From an uncultured Azospirillum sp. (GTDB lineage Bacteria; Pseudomonadota; Alphaproteobacteria; Azospirillales; Azospirillaceae), in contig NZ_CAMLJP010000072.1 in the NCBI RefSeq assembly GCF_946480385.1, positions 1 through 34,183 of the forward strand: a stretch of 34,183 nucleotides of DNA, in the 5' to 3' direction. The translations under genes and the position numbers were made by a program. Of the stretch, positions 16,285 through 24,946 are shown in pieces; position 1 is the stretch's first letter; the number at the start of each line of letters is the position of its first letter. Under the pieces are notes generated by a model. The model was not told the DNA's origin. It saw nothing but the letters and a program-made list of their open reading frames with translations, and did no database searches.

Positions 16285-17256
16285 TCAGGCGGTCGCCGGT
16301 TCGGCCACCAGCGAGCGGACGGCGGCGACCACCGCATCGGCCTGCGGCACGAAGGCCTGCTCCAGCGGGAAGCTGGCCGGGGCCGGCGCGTCGGGCCCGG
16401 TCAGGCGCAGCACCGGCGCCCGCAGGCTGGCGAAGGCCTTTTCCGCCACCAGGGCGGCGATCTCCGCACCGACGCCGCACAGCCGGCTCGCCTCATGCAC
16501 CACGACAAGCCGTCCGGTCTTGGCGACGGAGCGCAGGATGGCGTCCTCGTCCAGCGGCTTCAGGCTGCGCAGGTCGATGACCTCGGCGTCGATGCCGGCG
16601 GCGGCCAGCGTGTCGGCCGCGGCCATGCAGGTGCCGACCGTCTTGGCGTAGGAGACCAGCGTCACGTCGCGACCCTCGCGCCGCACCGCCGCCTTGCCCA
16701 GCGGAATGGCCTCGGCATCCTCCGGCACCTCGCCGGCGCTGTAGCCGAGCGCGATGTCGGCGAAGACCAGAACCGGGTTGTCGTCGCGGATCGCCGATTT
16801 CATCAGCCCCTTGAAGTCGGCGGGGGTGGAGGGCATGACGATCTTCAGGCCGGGGCTGTGGACGAACCAGCTTTCCACATTGTGGTTGTGCTGGGCACCG
16901 ACTCCCCAGCCGGCGCCGGTCATCGCCAGCACCACCATCGGAAACTTGAACTGCCCGCCGGAGATGTAGCGCAGCTTTCCGGCGCTGTTGACGATCTCGT
17001 CCATCGCATAGCAGAGGAAGGGGGCGAACAGCAGGTCAACCACCGGGCGCAGGCCGGTGGCGGCGGCCCCGGCGGCGGTGCCGGCGATGATGCCCTCCGC
17101 CAGCGGGGTGTTGCGGACGCGGGCGGCGCCGAACTCCGCCAGCAGGTCGTGGCGCTTGGTGGCGACGCCCTCGCCGAAGATCATCACGGTGGGATCGAGC
17201 CGCATCTCCTCGGCCAGGGCGGCGGAGATTGCGTCGTTGACGGTCATGCTGGTCAT
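16285..17256 (-). CDS. Thiamine-dependent dehydrogenase E1 beta subunit (acetoin/2-oxoacid type)
   Basis: The 323-residue protein matches transketolase-like E1 beta subunits: TVNDAISAALAEEMRLDP at the N-terminus, FGEGVA, NTPLAEGIIAGTAAGAAATGLRPVVDLLFAPF, VHSPGLKIVMPSTPADFKGLMKSAI and the C-terminal domain (VIDLRSLKPLDEDAILRSVAKTGRLVVVHEA). It forms an alpha2beta2 E1 enzyme with the preceding gene, decarboxylating a 2-oxo acid or cleaving acetoin with thiamine diphosphate. A GGAGG site precedes ATG 17256; ATG 17247 is a second possibility. It lies 16 bases after the alpha gene. No E2 or E3 gene follows, so the partner subunits must be elsewhere or shared. Pyruvate, branched-chain oxo acids and acetoin cannot be told apart from the sequence alone. 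Confidence 0.85.
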   Translation of the reverse strand: MTSMTVNDAISAALAEEMRLDPTVMIFGEGVATKRHDLLAEFGAARVRNTPLAEGIIAGTAAGAAATGLRPVVDLLFAPFLCYAMDEIVNSAGKLRYISGGQFKFPMVVLAMTGAGWGVGAQHNHNVESWFVHSPGLKIVMPSTPADFKGLMKSAIRDDNPVLVFADIALGYSAGEVPEDAEAIPLGKAAVRREGRDVTLVSYAKTVGTCMAAADTLAAAGIDAEVIDLRSLKPLDEDAILRSVAKTGRLVVVHEASRLCGVGAEIAALVAEKAFASLRAPVLRLTGPDAPAPASFPLEQAFVPQADAVVAAVRSLVAEPATA

Positions 17257-17272
17257 GATGGTGGGCCTCCGC

Positions 17273-18229
17273 TCAGGCGTAGACGTCGGTGGTCAGGGCA
17301 TCGAGGCCCGGATAGGGGCTGGCGTCGGCGAAGGCCGTTGCGGCTTCCATCGTCGCGCGGACGCGGGCTTCGATGGCGGCGACACCGTCGGCCGTGAGGC
17401 GGCCTTCGCGTTCCAGCCGGGCGCGCAGGCACAGGATCGGGTCGCGGTCGCGCCAGTGGGCCAGCTCGGCCTTGTCGACATAGCCCTGGTCGTCCGGCTC
17501 GAAATGGCCGCGCAGGCGGTAGGTCATCGCCTCCAGCAGGAAGGGCTTGCCGGTGCGGCGGATGCCGTCGATGGCGGCGCTGGCGGCATCGAACACCGCC
17601 AGCGGATCGTTGCCGTCGACCACCGCGCTCTCCACCCCCAGCGCCGCCGCCTGACCTGCGATGCCGTCGGCCAGCATCGTCTCCTTGCGGTGGACGAAGG
17701 CCTGCCACTGGTTGTTCTCGCAGACATAGAGGATCGGCAGCTTCCACACCGCGGCGAGGTTCAGCGATTCCTGGAAGCGCCCTTCGGTGGCGGCCCCGTC
17801 GCCGAAGAAACAGGCGACAATGCCCGGCTCGTTGAGCATCGTCCGCGACAGCCCGACGCCGGTCGCCAGGGCCAGTTCCCCGCCGACGATGGTGGAGGTC
17901 AGCACGACGCCCAGTTCCTTGGCTGAGATGTGCAGCGACCCGCTCTTGCCGCCGCAATAGCCGTCCTGCTTGCCCATCACCTCCGCCAGCATGCGGCCGG
18001 GATCGGCGCCGCGGGCCAGCAGATGGCCGGCGCTGCGGTGGTTGGTCAGGATCAGGTCGTCGGCGGTCAGGGCCGCGACGACGCCGACGGCCGGCGCCTC
18101 CTGCCCCACCGAGGTGCAGGTCCCGGCGGCGCGCCCGCGCCCGTGCAGGTCGATCAAGGTTTCTTCATAGGCCCGGATCAGCATCATGCGTTCCAAGGTC
18201 TGGACGGGATCCAGTGGATTGATGGTCAT
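17273..18229 (-). CDS. Thiamine-dependent dehydrogenase E1 alpha subunit (acetoin/2-oxoacid type)
   Basis: The 318-residue protein shows the thiamine diphosphate motif beginning GDGAATEG at residues 143-150 and ending CENN at 170-173, plus typical E1 alpha segments TNHRSAGHLLARGADP and GKQDGYCGGKSGSLHIS. Its length matches the short AcoA/PdhA class. The ATG at 18229 follows GGGAGA. It is the first gene of a two-gene operon with E1 beta. The usual acetoin E1 alpha has GGKGGSMH where this has GGKSGSLH, so the substrate may differ. A palindrome 108 bases upstream is a candidate operator. The osmoprotectant importer is upstream on the same strand, 240 bases away. Confidence 0.85.
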   Translation of the reverse strand: MTINPLDPVQTLERMMLIRAYEETLIDLHGRGRAAGTCTSVGQEAPAVGVVAALTADDLILTNHRSAGHLLARGADPGRMLAEVMGKQDGYCGGKSGSLHISAKELGVVLTSTIVGGELALATGVGLSRTMLNEPGIVACFFGDGAATEGRFQESLNLAAVWKLPILYVCENNQWQAFVHRKETMLADGIAGQAAALGVESAVVDGNDPLAVFDAASAAIDGIRRTGKPFLLEAMTYRLRGHFEPDDQGYVDKAELAHWRDRDPILCLRARLEREGRLTADGVAAIEARVRATMEAATAFADASPYPGLDALTTDVYA

Positions 18230-18336
18230 GGTGGCGGTCTCCCTGAATTGGGGACCGTCCGGATGCGGAGATTCTCTTTCGCTGCACTCTCATGCCCGCT
18301 CTTCAGCGAAGCGGCGGGGGATGCGGCGATGTTGCA

Positions 18337-18359
18337 TTCCGAACGGCCCGTGTTCGGAA
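18337..18359. promoter_or_regulatory. Operator-like palindrome upstream of the E1 alpha gene
   Basis: TTCCGAAC (18337-18344) and GTTCGGAA (18352-18359) are a perfect 8-base inverted repeat with a 7-base spacer. It lies in the 240-base gap before the E1 operon, which otherwise holds no gene I can support. The binding factor is unknown. Confidence 0.5.
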
Positions 18360-18469
18360 GCGACCATAAGCGCGCTAATCGGCTTTCGGGTACTAACTGT
18401 TTCTTACCGGAATGCTAAAAGATTATTAAGTGTCTCGCACAAGATAACTAACTGAAATATCGCGGCTTT

Positions 18470-19228
18470 TCAGCGTTGCGACCAGCGCGTCAGCCATCCG
18501 GCCAAGCGGTCGAATCCGGCATCGATCACGACGGCAAGAGCGGCAACGATCAGGGCGCCCTGGATGACGTAGGCTTGGTTGGACCCGTTCAGCCCGACGA
18601 TGATGGGCAGGCCGAGGGTCTTGGCGCCGACGGTCGACGCGATGGCGGCGGTGCCGACATTGATGATGACGGCGGTGCGCACGCCGGCCAGGATCACCGG
18701 GGCGGCCAGCGGCAGCTCCACCCGGAACAGCATCTCCGCCGGTCCCATGCCCAGGCCGCGGGCGGAGTCCAGCACCGGGGCGGGAACGCCGTCCAGCCCG
18801 GCGACCGTATTCTCCACCACCGGCAGCAGGGCGTAGAGCGTCAGCGCGATCAGCGCCGGCTCCGCCCCAAATCCCATCACCGGCACCGCCAGCGCCAGCA
18901 CCGCCACCGGCGGAAAGGTCTGGCCCATGGTGGCGACGGTTTCCAGCAGGCCGCGGAACTCCCGCCCCCAGGGGCGGGTGACGGCGATGCCGGCCCCGCC
19001 GCCGAGCAGGATCGCGGCGATGCTGGAGACGCCGACCAGCGCCATGTGGTCGAGGGTCAGGCGGACGAAGCTCTCCGCCTCGTACAAAGGGCGGTCGAGG
19101 CCGGGATAGAGCGTGGCGAACAGCGGCTTCAGCGTGGGCATGCCCAGCACCAGCGCCACCAGCGCCACCAGACCCAGCATCAGCCGGTCGGTCAGAAACT
19201 CGCGCGGGGCCATGCCGGCGACGGTCAT
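18470..19228 (-). CDS. yehW: Osmoprotectant ABC transporter permease (YehW/OpuCB-like)
   Basis: The 252-residue membrane protein has about six helices and the OpuC-class permease signature ([59 protein letters not shown]). Its ATG overlaps the ATPase stop by 4 bases (ATGA), which sets the start; the open frame continues upstream inside the ATPase gene. It is the last gene of a set in the same order as E. coli osmF-yehY-yehX-yehW. That system imports glycine betaine or related solutes with low affinity; the ligand here is inferred. Confidence 0.9.
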   Translation of the reverse strand: MTVAGMAPREFLTDRLMLGLVALVALVLGMPTLKPLFATLYPGLDRPLYEAESFVRLTLDHMALVGVSSIAAILLGGGAGIAVTRPWGREFRGLLETVATMGQTFPPVAVLALAVPVMGFGAEPALIALTLYALLPVVENTVAGLDGVPAPVLDSARGLGMGPAEMLFRVELPLAAPVILAGVRTAVIINVGTAAIASTVGAKTLGLPIIVGLNGSNQAYVIQGALIVAALAVVIDAGFDRLAGWLTRWSQR

Positions 19229-20169
19229 GCCGTTCCACCCGTATCGGGGCGCACGAGGTCGGACAGGTGCAGCACGCCGGCTGGCTGGCCGTCGCCGTCC
19301 ACCACCGGCAGCCGTTCGGTGCCGCGGGCGACCATCTCCGACAGGGCGCGGTGCAGCGGGGTCTCGGCGGCCAGAGGTTCGCCGGCTGCGCTTTCCTGCC
19401 GGCGGGCACGGTCGCCGACCGTCTCCACCGCCAGCCGCTTCAGCCCCCATTCCTCCCGGCCGACGAGGTCACGCACCAGCGGGCTGGCCGGGCGGGTCAG
19501 GATGTCGAGCGGGGTGGCGCACTGGATCAGCCGGCCATGGTCCATCACCGCAATGCTGCCGCCCAGCCGCAAGGCCTCGTCCATGTCGTGGGTGACGAAG
19601 ACCACGGTCGTGCCGGTGCGGCGGTGGATGGCCGACAGCTCCGTCTGCAGGCTGGCGCGGGTGATGGGGTCGAGCGCGCTGAACGGCTCGTCCATCAGCA
19701 GGATGCGTGGTTCCGCCGCCAGCGCGCGGGCGACGCCGACCCGCTGCTGCTGCCCGCCGGACAGCTGGTGCGGATAGGCGCCGCGGTAACGGCGGGGGTC
19801 GAGGTTCAGCAGTTCCAGCAGCGCGGTTACCCGGTCGCGGATGCGCGCCCTGGGCCAGCCGAGCAGGCCGGGGACGGTGCCGATGTTGCGCTCCACCGTC
19901 CAGTGTGGGAACAGGCCGACCGACTGGATGACGTAGCCCATGCGTCGGCGAAGCTCCTCCGGCTTCAGCGAGGCGATGTCCTCGCCGTCGATGCGGATGG
20001 CGCCCTCGTCGGCCGGGATCAGCCGGTTGACCATCCGCAGCACCGTCGATTTGCCGGAGCCGGACGGCCCGATCAGCACGCGGAACTCCCCCTCCGCCAC
20101 GGTGAAGGAGACGGAGTCGACCGCCGTCCAGGAGCCGAAGCGCTTGGTCACGCGCTCGAAGTCGATCAT
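19225..20169 (-). CDS. yehX: Osmoprotectant ABC transporter ATPase with CBS domain (YehX/OpuCA-like)
   Basis: The 314-residue ATPase has Walker [10 protein letters not shown] near residue 34, Q-loop [17 protein letters not shown], signature [15 protein letters not shown], Walker [14 protein letters not shown] and H-loop VTHDMDEAL. The last 60 residues ([36 protein letters not shown]) form a CBS motif; in OpuA/OpuC systems CBS domains sense ionic strength or nucleotides. The ATG overlaps the preceding permease stop (ATGA). Confidence 0.92.
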   Translation of the reverse strand: MIDFERVTKRFGSWTAVDSVSFTVAEGEFRVLIGPSGSGKSTVLRMVNRLIPADEGAIRIDGEDIASLKPEELRRRMGYVIQSVGLFPHWTVERNIGTVPGLLGWPRARIRDRVTALLELLNLDPRRYRGAYPHQLSGGQQQRVGVARALAAEPRILLMDEPFSALDPITRASLQTELSAIHRRTGTTVVFVTHDMDEALRLGGSIAVMDHGRLIQCATPLDILTRPASPLVRDLVGREEWGLKRLAVETVGDRARRQESAAGEPLAAETPLHRALSEMVARGTERLPVVDGDGQPAGVLHLSDLVRPDTGGTA

Positions 20170-21350
20170 GGCGCACTCCTTCCCGGCAGAACGCCGATGC
20201 GGTGGGTGGCGGCGGCGATGCCGATGGACAACAGGGCGTCGGCCGCCACCGCCAGCAGAATGACGGGAACGGCCCCCAGCAGTACGAGGTCCAGCGCGTT
20301 GGCGAAAAGCCCCTGGAACATGATGGCGCCCAGCCCGCCGGCGCCGATCAGCGCGGCGACCGCCGCCAGCCCGACCGCCTGGACCACGGTGATGCGCAGC
20401 CCCGACAGGAAGACCGGCAAGGCCAGCGGCAGGTCTACGCGCAGGAAGATCTGGCGCGGCGTCAGCCCCATGCCCCGCGCCGCCTCCCGCACCGGGGCGG
20501 GCACGCCGTCAAGCCCGACCGCGGTGTTGCGCACGATCGGCAGCAGCGAATAGAGCGTCAGCGCGATCACCGCCGGCAGCGGCCCGACCCCGCTGATCCC
20601 CGACCCCGGCAGCATCGTGCCGAGTGCGGCCAGCGGCGCCATCAGCAGTCCGAACAGGGCGATGGACGGCACCGTCTGCACCACGTTCAGGACCGGGAAC
20701 ACCGTGCGTCCGACCGCCTGCACCCGGTGAGCCGCCACGCCCAGCGGCACGCCGATCAGCAGCGTCGGTGCCAGCGCCGCGGCCACCAGCATGGCGTGAC
20801 GCAGCACGGCGTCGGCGAACACGTCCCGCCGGTTGGCGTATTCCTTGAGGATCGACAGCGCGTCGAGATGGCCGGAGACCAGCTGCAGGGCCACCAGCCC
20901 GGCGATCGCCGCGCCGACCGCCATCCGGCCGACGGCGCCCAGCCCCAGCCGCCGCGCGGCATCGACCGCCGCCAGCAGGCCCGCCGCCGCCATCACCCAA
21001 AAACCGGAGGCGAAGGAGGTGCGCGCCGCCGCGGACGCCCCCTGCGCCAGCGCCGCCGCCTGGGCGCCCGCCAGCCAGACCAGCCCGGCCGTGAACAGCC
21101 CGCCGGCCGCGACGGTCAACCCAAGGCCGAAACGGGTGGGCCGCAGGAAGGGCGCCGTCAGCAGGACCAACCCCGGCAACAGCGCCACGGCTCCGCCCAA
21201 ACCCTGCACCGCTGTCCATAGCAGCACCGGCCGGCCGGACAGCAGACGGTTCGGCGCGAATCCGAGGAACGGCAAGGCGACGGCGCCGACCAGAGCGGCC
21301 AGGGCCATCAGCAGGGCGACGCGGTTGTGCAGGCGAAGGCGGCTGGTCAC
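20166..21350 (-). CDS. yehY: Osmoprotectant ABC transporter permease with extra N-terminal helices (YehY-like)
   Basis: The 394-residue permease is long for its class because about 170 N-terminal residues form additional membrane helices before the OpuC permease core ([57 protein letters not shown]). This same layout marks YehY. The start is a GTG at 21350 (GTGACCAGC), 9 bases after the binding-protein stop, with only a weak ribosome binding site, so translation may depend on the upstream gene. Confidence 0.9.
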   Translation of the reverse strand: MTSRLRLHNRVALLMALAALVGAVALPFLGFAPNRLLSGRPVLLWTAVQGLGGAVALLPGLVLLTAPFLRPTRFGLGLTVAAGGLFTAGLVWLAGAQAAALAQGASAAARTSFASGFWVMAAAGLLAAVDAARRLGLGAVGRMAVGAAIAGLVALQLVSGHLDALSILKEYANRRDVFADAVLRHAMLVAAALAPTLLIGVPLGVAAHRVQAVGRTVFPVLNVVQTVPSIALFGLLMAPLAALGTMLPGSGISGVGPLPAVIALTLYSLLPIVRNTAVGLDGVPAPVREAARGMGLTPRQIFLRVDLPLALPVFLSGLRITVVQAVGLAAVAALIGAGGLGAIMFQGLFANALDLVLLGAVPVILLAVAADALLSIGIAAATHRIGVLPGRSAP

Positions 21351-21359
21351 GTCGTCGGC

Positions 21360-22292
21360 TTACTTCAGGAAGCCCTTGGACTTCAGGTACTCGGTTGCGA
21401 CCTGCTTCTGGTCCTGCCCCTCGACCGAAATCTTGGCATTCAGCCCGCGCAGCGTTTCGGCATCCAGGCTGGCGAAGACCGGGCTCAGCAGGTCGGCGAT
21501 CTTCGGGTGCGCCGCCAGAACCGATTCGCGGACCGTGGGCGCCGGCTCATACACCATCTGCGCACCCTTGGTATCGGCCAGCACGACGAGGTCTAGGGCG
21601 GCGATGGCGCCGTCGGTGCCGTAAACCATGGCGGTGTTGACTCCGGAGGCCTGTTCCGCCGCCGCACGGATGGTCGCGGCGGTGTCGCCGCCGGCCAGCA
21701 CGAGCAGCTGGTCGGGCTTCAGCGTGAAGCCGTAGGTCTGCTGGAAGGAGGGTAGGGCCGCCGGGCTCTCAACGAACTCGGCGGAGGCTGCGACCTTCGC
21801 CTTGCCGCCGCCGGAGACCCACTTGGCGAAATCCTCCATCGTCTTCAGCTTGTTGGCATCGGCCACGTCATGGCGCACGGCCAGCGCCCAGGTGTTGTTG
21901 GCCGGGGCCGGCTTCAGCCAGACGATGTTGTTCTTCTCCTTGTCGAGCTGGCGGACCTTGTCATAGCCGGCACCGGCCTTCTTCCAGACCGGATCGCTGT
22001 CGATGTTGAAGAAGAAGGCGCCGTTGCCGGTGTATTCGGGATAGATGTCGATCTCGCCGGACAGCAGCGCGCCGCGCACGATCTTGGTCGGACCCAGCTG
22101 AATCTTGTTTTCCGTCGGGATGCCGTTGGCCTGCAGCACCTGGAGGATCATGGTGCCGAGCAGTCCGCTCTCCGCATCCAGCTTCGACCCGACGCGGACC
22201 GCATCCGCCGCCTGCGCCGTACCGGCGATCAGGCCCACCACAAGCGCCGCCGCGCCCATTATGGCGCGACCCTTGTTGAAGATCGTGAACAC
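21360..22292 (-). CDS. osmF: Osmoprotectant-binding periplasmic protein (OsmF/YehZ-like)
   Basis: The 310-residue protein has a signal peptide of about 28 residues (cleavage near AQA/AD) and the OpuAC/OsmF binding-protein fold: VRVGSKLDAESGLLGTMILQVLQANGIP at the mature start, GEIDIYPEYTGNG, and a second lobe with GVNTAMVYGTDGAIAALDLVVLADTKG. The start is a GTG at 22292 preceded by GGGGGAGG. It is the first gene of the importer operon and is divergent from the 58-residue gene behind an EcfG-like promoter, so the shared 168-base gap may join osmotic and general stress control. Confidence 0.9.
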   Translation of the reverse strand: MFTIFNKGRAIMGAAALVVGLIAGTAQAADAVRVGSKLDAESGLLGTMILQVLQANGIPTENKIQLGPTKIVRGALLSGEIDIYPEYTGNGAFFFNIDSDPVWKKAGAGYDKVRQLDKEKNNIVWLKPAPANNTWALAVRHDVADANKLKTMEDFAKWVSGGGKAKVAASAEFVESPAALPSFQQTYGFTLKPDQLLVLAGGDTAATIRAAAEQASGVNTAMVYGTDGAIAALDLVVLADTKGAQMVYEPAPTVRESVLAAHPKIADLLSPVFASLDAETLRGLNAKISVEGQDQKQVATEYLKSKGFLK

Positions 22293-22406
22293 CCCTGAAC
22301 CTCCCCCTGAAAGTATTGGGGAAAGGATGGGTGACGGCGCCGCTTACGGCAAGCCGCGCTTTTCGTCTGTCCGGTCCCGGATATGCGTTTCAGCCTATTC
22401 CGCGGA

Positions 22407-22432
22407 GGAACTTCCCATCGCCGGGGGCTGTT
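22407..22432 (+). promoter_or_regulatory. EcfG-type general stress promoter
   Basis: GGAAC (22407-22411), a 17-base spacer and TGTT (22429-22432) match the alphaproteobacterial EcfG consensus GGAAC-N16/17-CGTT with one base difference in the -10. The expected transcript would start about 20 bases before the ATG at 22461. Confidence 0.6.
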
Positions 22433-22460
22433 GAGCGGGAAACCGCAACAGGAGGACCAG

Positions 22461-22637
22461 ATGTCCCAGGGCGACAAGGACAAATACACCGACAAGCAGA
22501 AGCGCAAGGCCGAGCATATTGAGGAAGGTTACGAAAAGCGTGGCGTCTCCCACGACGAGGCGGAACGGCGCGCCTGGGCGACCGTCAACAAGCAGGACGG
22601 CGGCGGCAAGAAGGGTGGATCGGGCGACAAGGCCTGA
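22461..22637 (+). CDS. Small hydrophilic 58-residue protein (conserved, stress-linked)
   Basis: The protein is very polar: Lys, Glu, Asp, Arg, Gly and Gln dominate. The centre (YTDKQKRKAEHIEEGYEKRG, then SHDEAERRAWATVNK) resembles a small family often annotated loosely as plasmid-stabilisation-like in alphaproteobacteria, and a Gly/Lys tail follows. No membrane segment or signal is present. The ATG at 22461 follows a strong AGGAGG site at 8 bases; the frame is open to 22383 but the upstream part has no family features. The EcfG-like promoter places it in the general stress response. The role is not known; the name in databases probably misleads since no plasmid genes are near. Confidence 0.78.
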   Translation: MSQGDKDKYTDKQKRKAEHIEEGYEKRGVSHDEAERRAWATVNKQDGGGKKGGSGDKA

Positions 22638-22665
22638 ACGGCGGCCGCCCGACACGCCCGGTGAG

Positions 22666-23226
22666 TTACAATCTTTCGATGATCCCGGCGGTGGTGGTCA
22701 CCTCGCAGAATTCATAGCGCAGCGTGGCGACATGGACGGCGTGGACCTGTTCCGCCGGGATTGTTCCACCCTGACCGTCCGGCAGTTCGAAGCAATCGCA
22801 GGCATCGCTGACCAGCGTGATCGGCCATCCCAGATTCGCGCCGGTGCGGATCGTCGTCGACACGCACATGTCGGTCGAGATGCCGAACACCACCAGCCGT
22901 TCGATGCCGAGCCGGCGCAGCCGCAAATCCAGGTCGGTGCCGATGAAAGCCGAATTGACGCTCTTGCTGACCACCGCCTCGGCGTCCAGCGGCTCGAATC
23001 CTTCGCGGAATCGGTTGCCGGGCTGCCCAACGCGAAGGGTGGAGGCCGGCCCCACCGAATCGTGACGCACATGGATGACCGGCCGGCCGCTGCGCCGCCA
23101 GGCTTGAAGAAGGCGCAGGCCGTTGTGGTCGGCCGCGCGGTTCCAGCGCTTCGGCCAGGACGGTTCGTCAAAGGCGCGCTGCATGTCCACCAGCAGCAGA
23201 AGCGAGGCGTCCGGAAGCAAGGTCAT
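22666..23226 (-). CDS. Isochorismatase-like cysteine hydrolase
   Basis: The 186-residue protein has the isochorismatase-fold catalytic triad: Asp14 in LLLVDMQRAF, Lys88 in VVSKSVNSAF and Cys121 in GISTDMCVSTTIR. Members hydrolyse amides or isochorismate; nicotinamidase and carbamoylase relatives are also in the fold, and the substrate here is not determined. The start ATG 23226 follows CGGAG. The gene is divergent from an Lrp-type regulator with a 134-base shared gap that holds a palindrome, so that regulator is its likely controller. Confidence 0.87.
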   Translation of the reverse strand: MTLLPDASLLLLVDMQRAFDEPSWPKRWNRAADHNGLRLLQAWRRSGRPVIHVRHDSVGPASTLRVGQPGNRFREGFEPLDAEAVVSKSVNSAFIGTDLDLRLRRLGIERLVVFGISTDMCVSTTIRTGANLGWPITLVSDACDCFELPDGQGGTIPAEQVHAVHVATLRYEFCEVTTTAGIIERL

Positions 23227-23303
23227 TGGATACTCCGTGCAAATCGTCCATGGTCCCTGTCCGCTAAGTTCCGCCGAAAGGCTGCCGGTTGCAGCCCGGC
23301 AAG

Positions 23304-23321
23304 ATGCCGGCCGACCGGCAT
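23304..23321. promoter_or_regulatory. Palindrome in the Lrp/isochorismatase divergent region
   Basis: ATGCCGG (23304-23310) and CCGGCAT (23315-23321) form a perfect inverted repeat with a 4-base loop, 39 bases before the Lrp-type gene. It may be an operator or a 5' leader hairpin. Confidence 0.4.
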
Positions 23322-23360
23322 TTCGCCGCCGAGTTTGGGCGCAGGTGTGTGGGGACGGGG

Positions 23361-23780
23361 ATGGACGAGAAGGACAGGCTTCTGCTGACGGCCTTGCGCA
23401 AGGACGCCCGCCGCACGCTGGTGGCGCTTGCCCGCGATGTCGGGCTGTCGCGCAGCGCCACCCAGGAGCGGCTGGACCGGCTGCTGAAGTCGGGGGTCAT
23501 CCGGGGCTTCACGACGGTCGAGGATGGCCCGGCCGCCGACGGTATCGCCGCCTATTTCCTGCTGCGCCATGAGCCTGGGCGCACCTGTGCCCAACTGGTT
23601 CCCAAGCTGCGGCGGATTCCCGGCATCGTCGCCATGGATGCGGTTGCCGGGGCCATCGATCTGGTCATCCGGGCGGAGGCCCCCGACATCCGCGGCATCG
23701 AGGCGGTCCGCGCCGCCATCGCCGAAATGCCCGGCGTGGCCGACGTGACGACGCAGATGGTGCTCGAACGGTTCCTATAG
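23361..23780 (+). CDS. Lrp/AsnC-family transcriptional regulator
   Basis: The 139-residue protein has an N-terminal winged helix-turn-helix (DEKDRLLLTALRKDARRTLVALARDVGLSRSATQERLDRLLKSGVIRGFTTV) and a C-terminal RAM (amino-acid sensing) domain of about 75 residues. The size is slightly short of the usual 150-165. ATG 23361 fits the domain start; upstream frame is open but featureless. It converges on pqqE, whose stop is 10 bases away, and is divergent from the isochorismatase-like gene, which it probably regulates in response to an amino acid or related metabolite. Confidence 0.9.
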   Translation: MDEKDRLLLTALRKDARRTLVALARDVGLSRSATQERLDRLLKSGVIRGFTTVEDGPAADGIAAYFLLRHEPGRTCAQLVPKLRRIPGIVAMDAVAGAIDLVIRAEAPDIRGIEAVRAAIAEMPGVADVTTQMVLERFL

Positions 23781-23790
23781 AAGCGGAAGG

Positions 23791-24909
23791 TCAGGTGCCG
23801 CGATAGGTCCACTCCGTCCCCAGCGCCGCGGCATCGCGGTCGCGCAGCACGGCGACATCCGCATGGGCGGGTGACAGTTCGCACACCGGGTCGGTGGCAT
23901 CGGCACTGCCCGCCAGCGCCAGGGCCTGACAGCGGCAGCCACCCCAATCCTCTTCCTTATGATCGCAGGACTGGCAGGGTTCCGGCATCCAGGCGGTGCC
24001 GCGGTAACGGGTGAAGGCCGGGCCGTCGCGCCAGATGTCGGACAGGCTGCGGTCGTGCACCGTCTCGAACTCCATTCCCGGAATCGTCTCCGCCGCATGG
24101 CAGGGCAGGACCCGGCCGCGTGGGGTCACATTCATGAAGCGGCGCGCCCAGCCGCCCATGCAGCTCTTCGGCCGGCGAGCGTAATAGTCGGGCACGACGT
24201 AATCGACCACGATCCGCCCGGCCAACTCAGGCAGGCGGGCGCGCACCGCGGCGTCCATCGCCAGCAGTTGTTCGCGCGACGGCATCAGCGCCGCGCGGTT
24301 GGCGAGCGCCCAGCCGTAATACTGCACGTTGGCGATCTCGATCCGCCCGGCGCCGAGGTCCATCGCCAGATCGATGACGTCGTTCACCCGGTCGATGTTG
24401 TGGCGATGCAGCACCGCATTGATGGTCAGTGCCAGACCCTGCCGGACAACCGCCCGCGCGACCTCCAGCTTCTTCGAATGGCCGCCCTTGAAGCCGCCGA
24501 CGCGATCGGCTCCGGCGGCTTCCGCATCTTGCAGGCTGATCTGCACATGCTGAAGCCCGGCCCGCTGCAACCGCTCCAGCCGCGGCTGGTCGAGCAGCAC
24601 GGCCGAGGTGATGAGATTGCTGTAGAGGCCGATCTCCGTCGCGTGGGCGACCAACTCCTCCAGATCCTTGCGGACGCAGGGCTCGCCGCCGGAAAAATGG
24701 ACCTGCAGGGCGCCGACGTCGGCCGCCTCGTCCAGCACGCGCTTCCAGGTGGCCGTGTCCAGTTCGGCGCTGGCGGGGTCGAGGGCCACCGGGTTGGAGC
24801 AGTAGGGGCAGCGCAGCGGGCAGCGGTGCGTCAGCTCCATCAGCACGGCGAAGGGCGGGGCCGGCTCGGCATTGGAAGCGGCGGCGAAGGCGGGCAGGGC
24901 GCAGCTCAT
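23791..24909 (-). CDS. pqqE: PqqE, radical SAM enzyme of PQQ synthesis
   Basis: The 372-residue protein has the radical SAM motif CxxxCxxC at Cys30, Cys34 and Cys37 ([14 protein letters not shown]), the GGEP motif ([14 protein letters not shown]) and a C-terminal SPASM-type cysteine set ([37 protein letters not shown]) for auxiliary iron-sulfur clusters. It joins the Glu and Tyr side chains of PqqA. I chose ATG 24909 because AGGAGG lies 8 bases upstream; an in-frame ATG at 24960 overlaps pqqD and lacks a good site. It ends the pqqABCDE operon. Confidence 0.95.
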   Translation of the reverse strand: MSCALPAFAAASNAEPAPPFAVLMELTHRCPLRCPYCSNPVALDPASAELDTATWKRVLDEAADVGALQVHFSGGEPCVRKDLEELVAHATEIGLYSNLITSAVLLDQPRLERLQRAGLQHVQISLQDAEAAGADRVGGFKGGHSKKLEVARAVVRQGLALTINAVLHRHNIDRVNDVIDLAMDLGAGRIEIANVQYYGWALANRAALMPSREQLLAMDAAVRARLPELAGRIVVDYVVPDYYARRPKSCMGGWARRFMNVTPRGRVLPCHAAETIPGMEFETVHDRSLSDIWRDGPAFTRYRGTAWMPEPCQSCDHKEEDWGGCRCQALALAGSADATDPVCELSPAHADVAVLRDRDAAALGTEWTYRGT

Positions 24910-24946
24910 CGAACGTTCCTCCTGGGGACGCACCTCCCGGGGCACC

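Noticed and set aside
14232..16337. A 701-codon open frame on the minus strand opposite pqiB and pqiC
   Set aside because: It is antisense to two well-supported genes, is low in complexity (Arg, Ala, Gly, His, Gln) and matches no family. Long antisense frames are common in GC-rich DNA.
18271..18300. A possible sigma-54 promoter before the E1 alpha gene, as in acetoin operons
   Set aside because: The best GG...GC alignment lacks the CAC part of the -24 element and shifts spacing by one base in the better-matching register.
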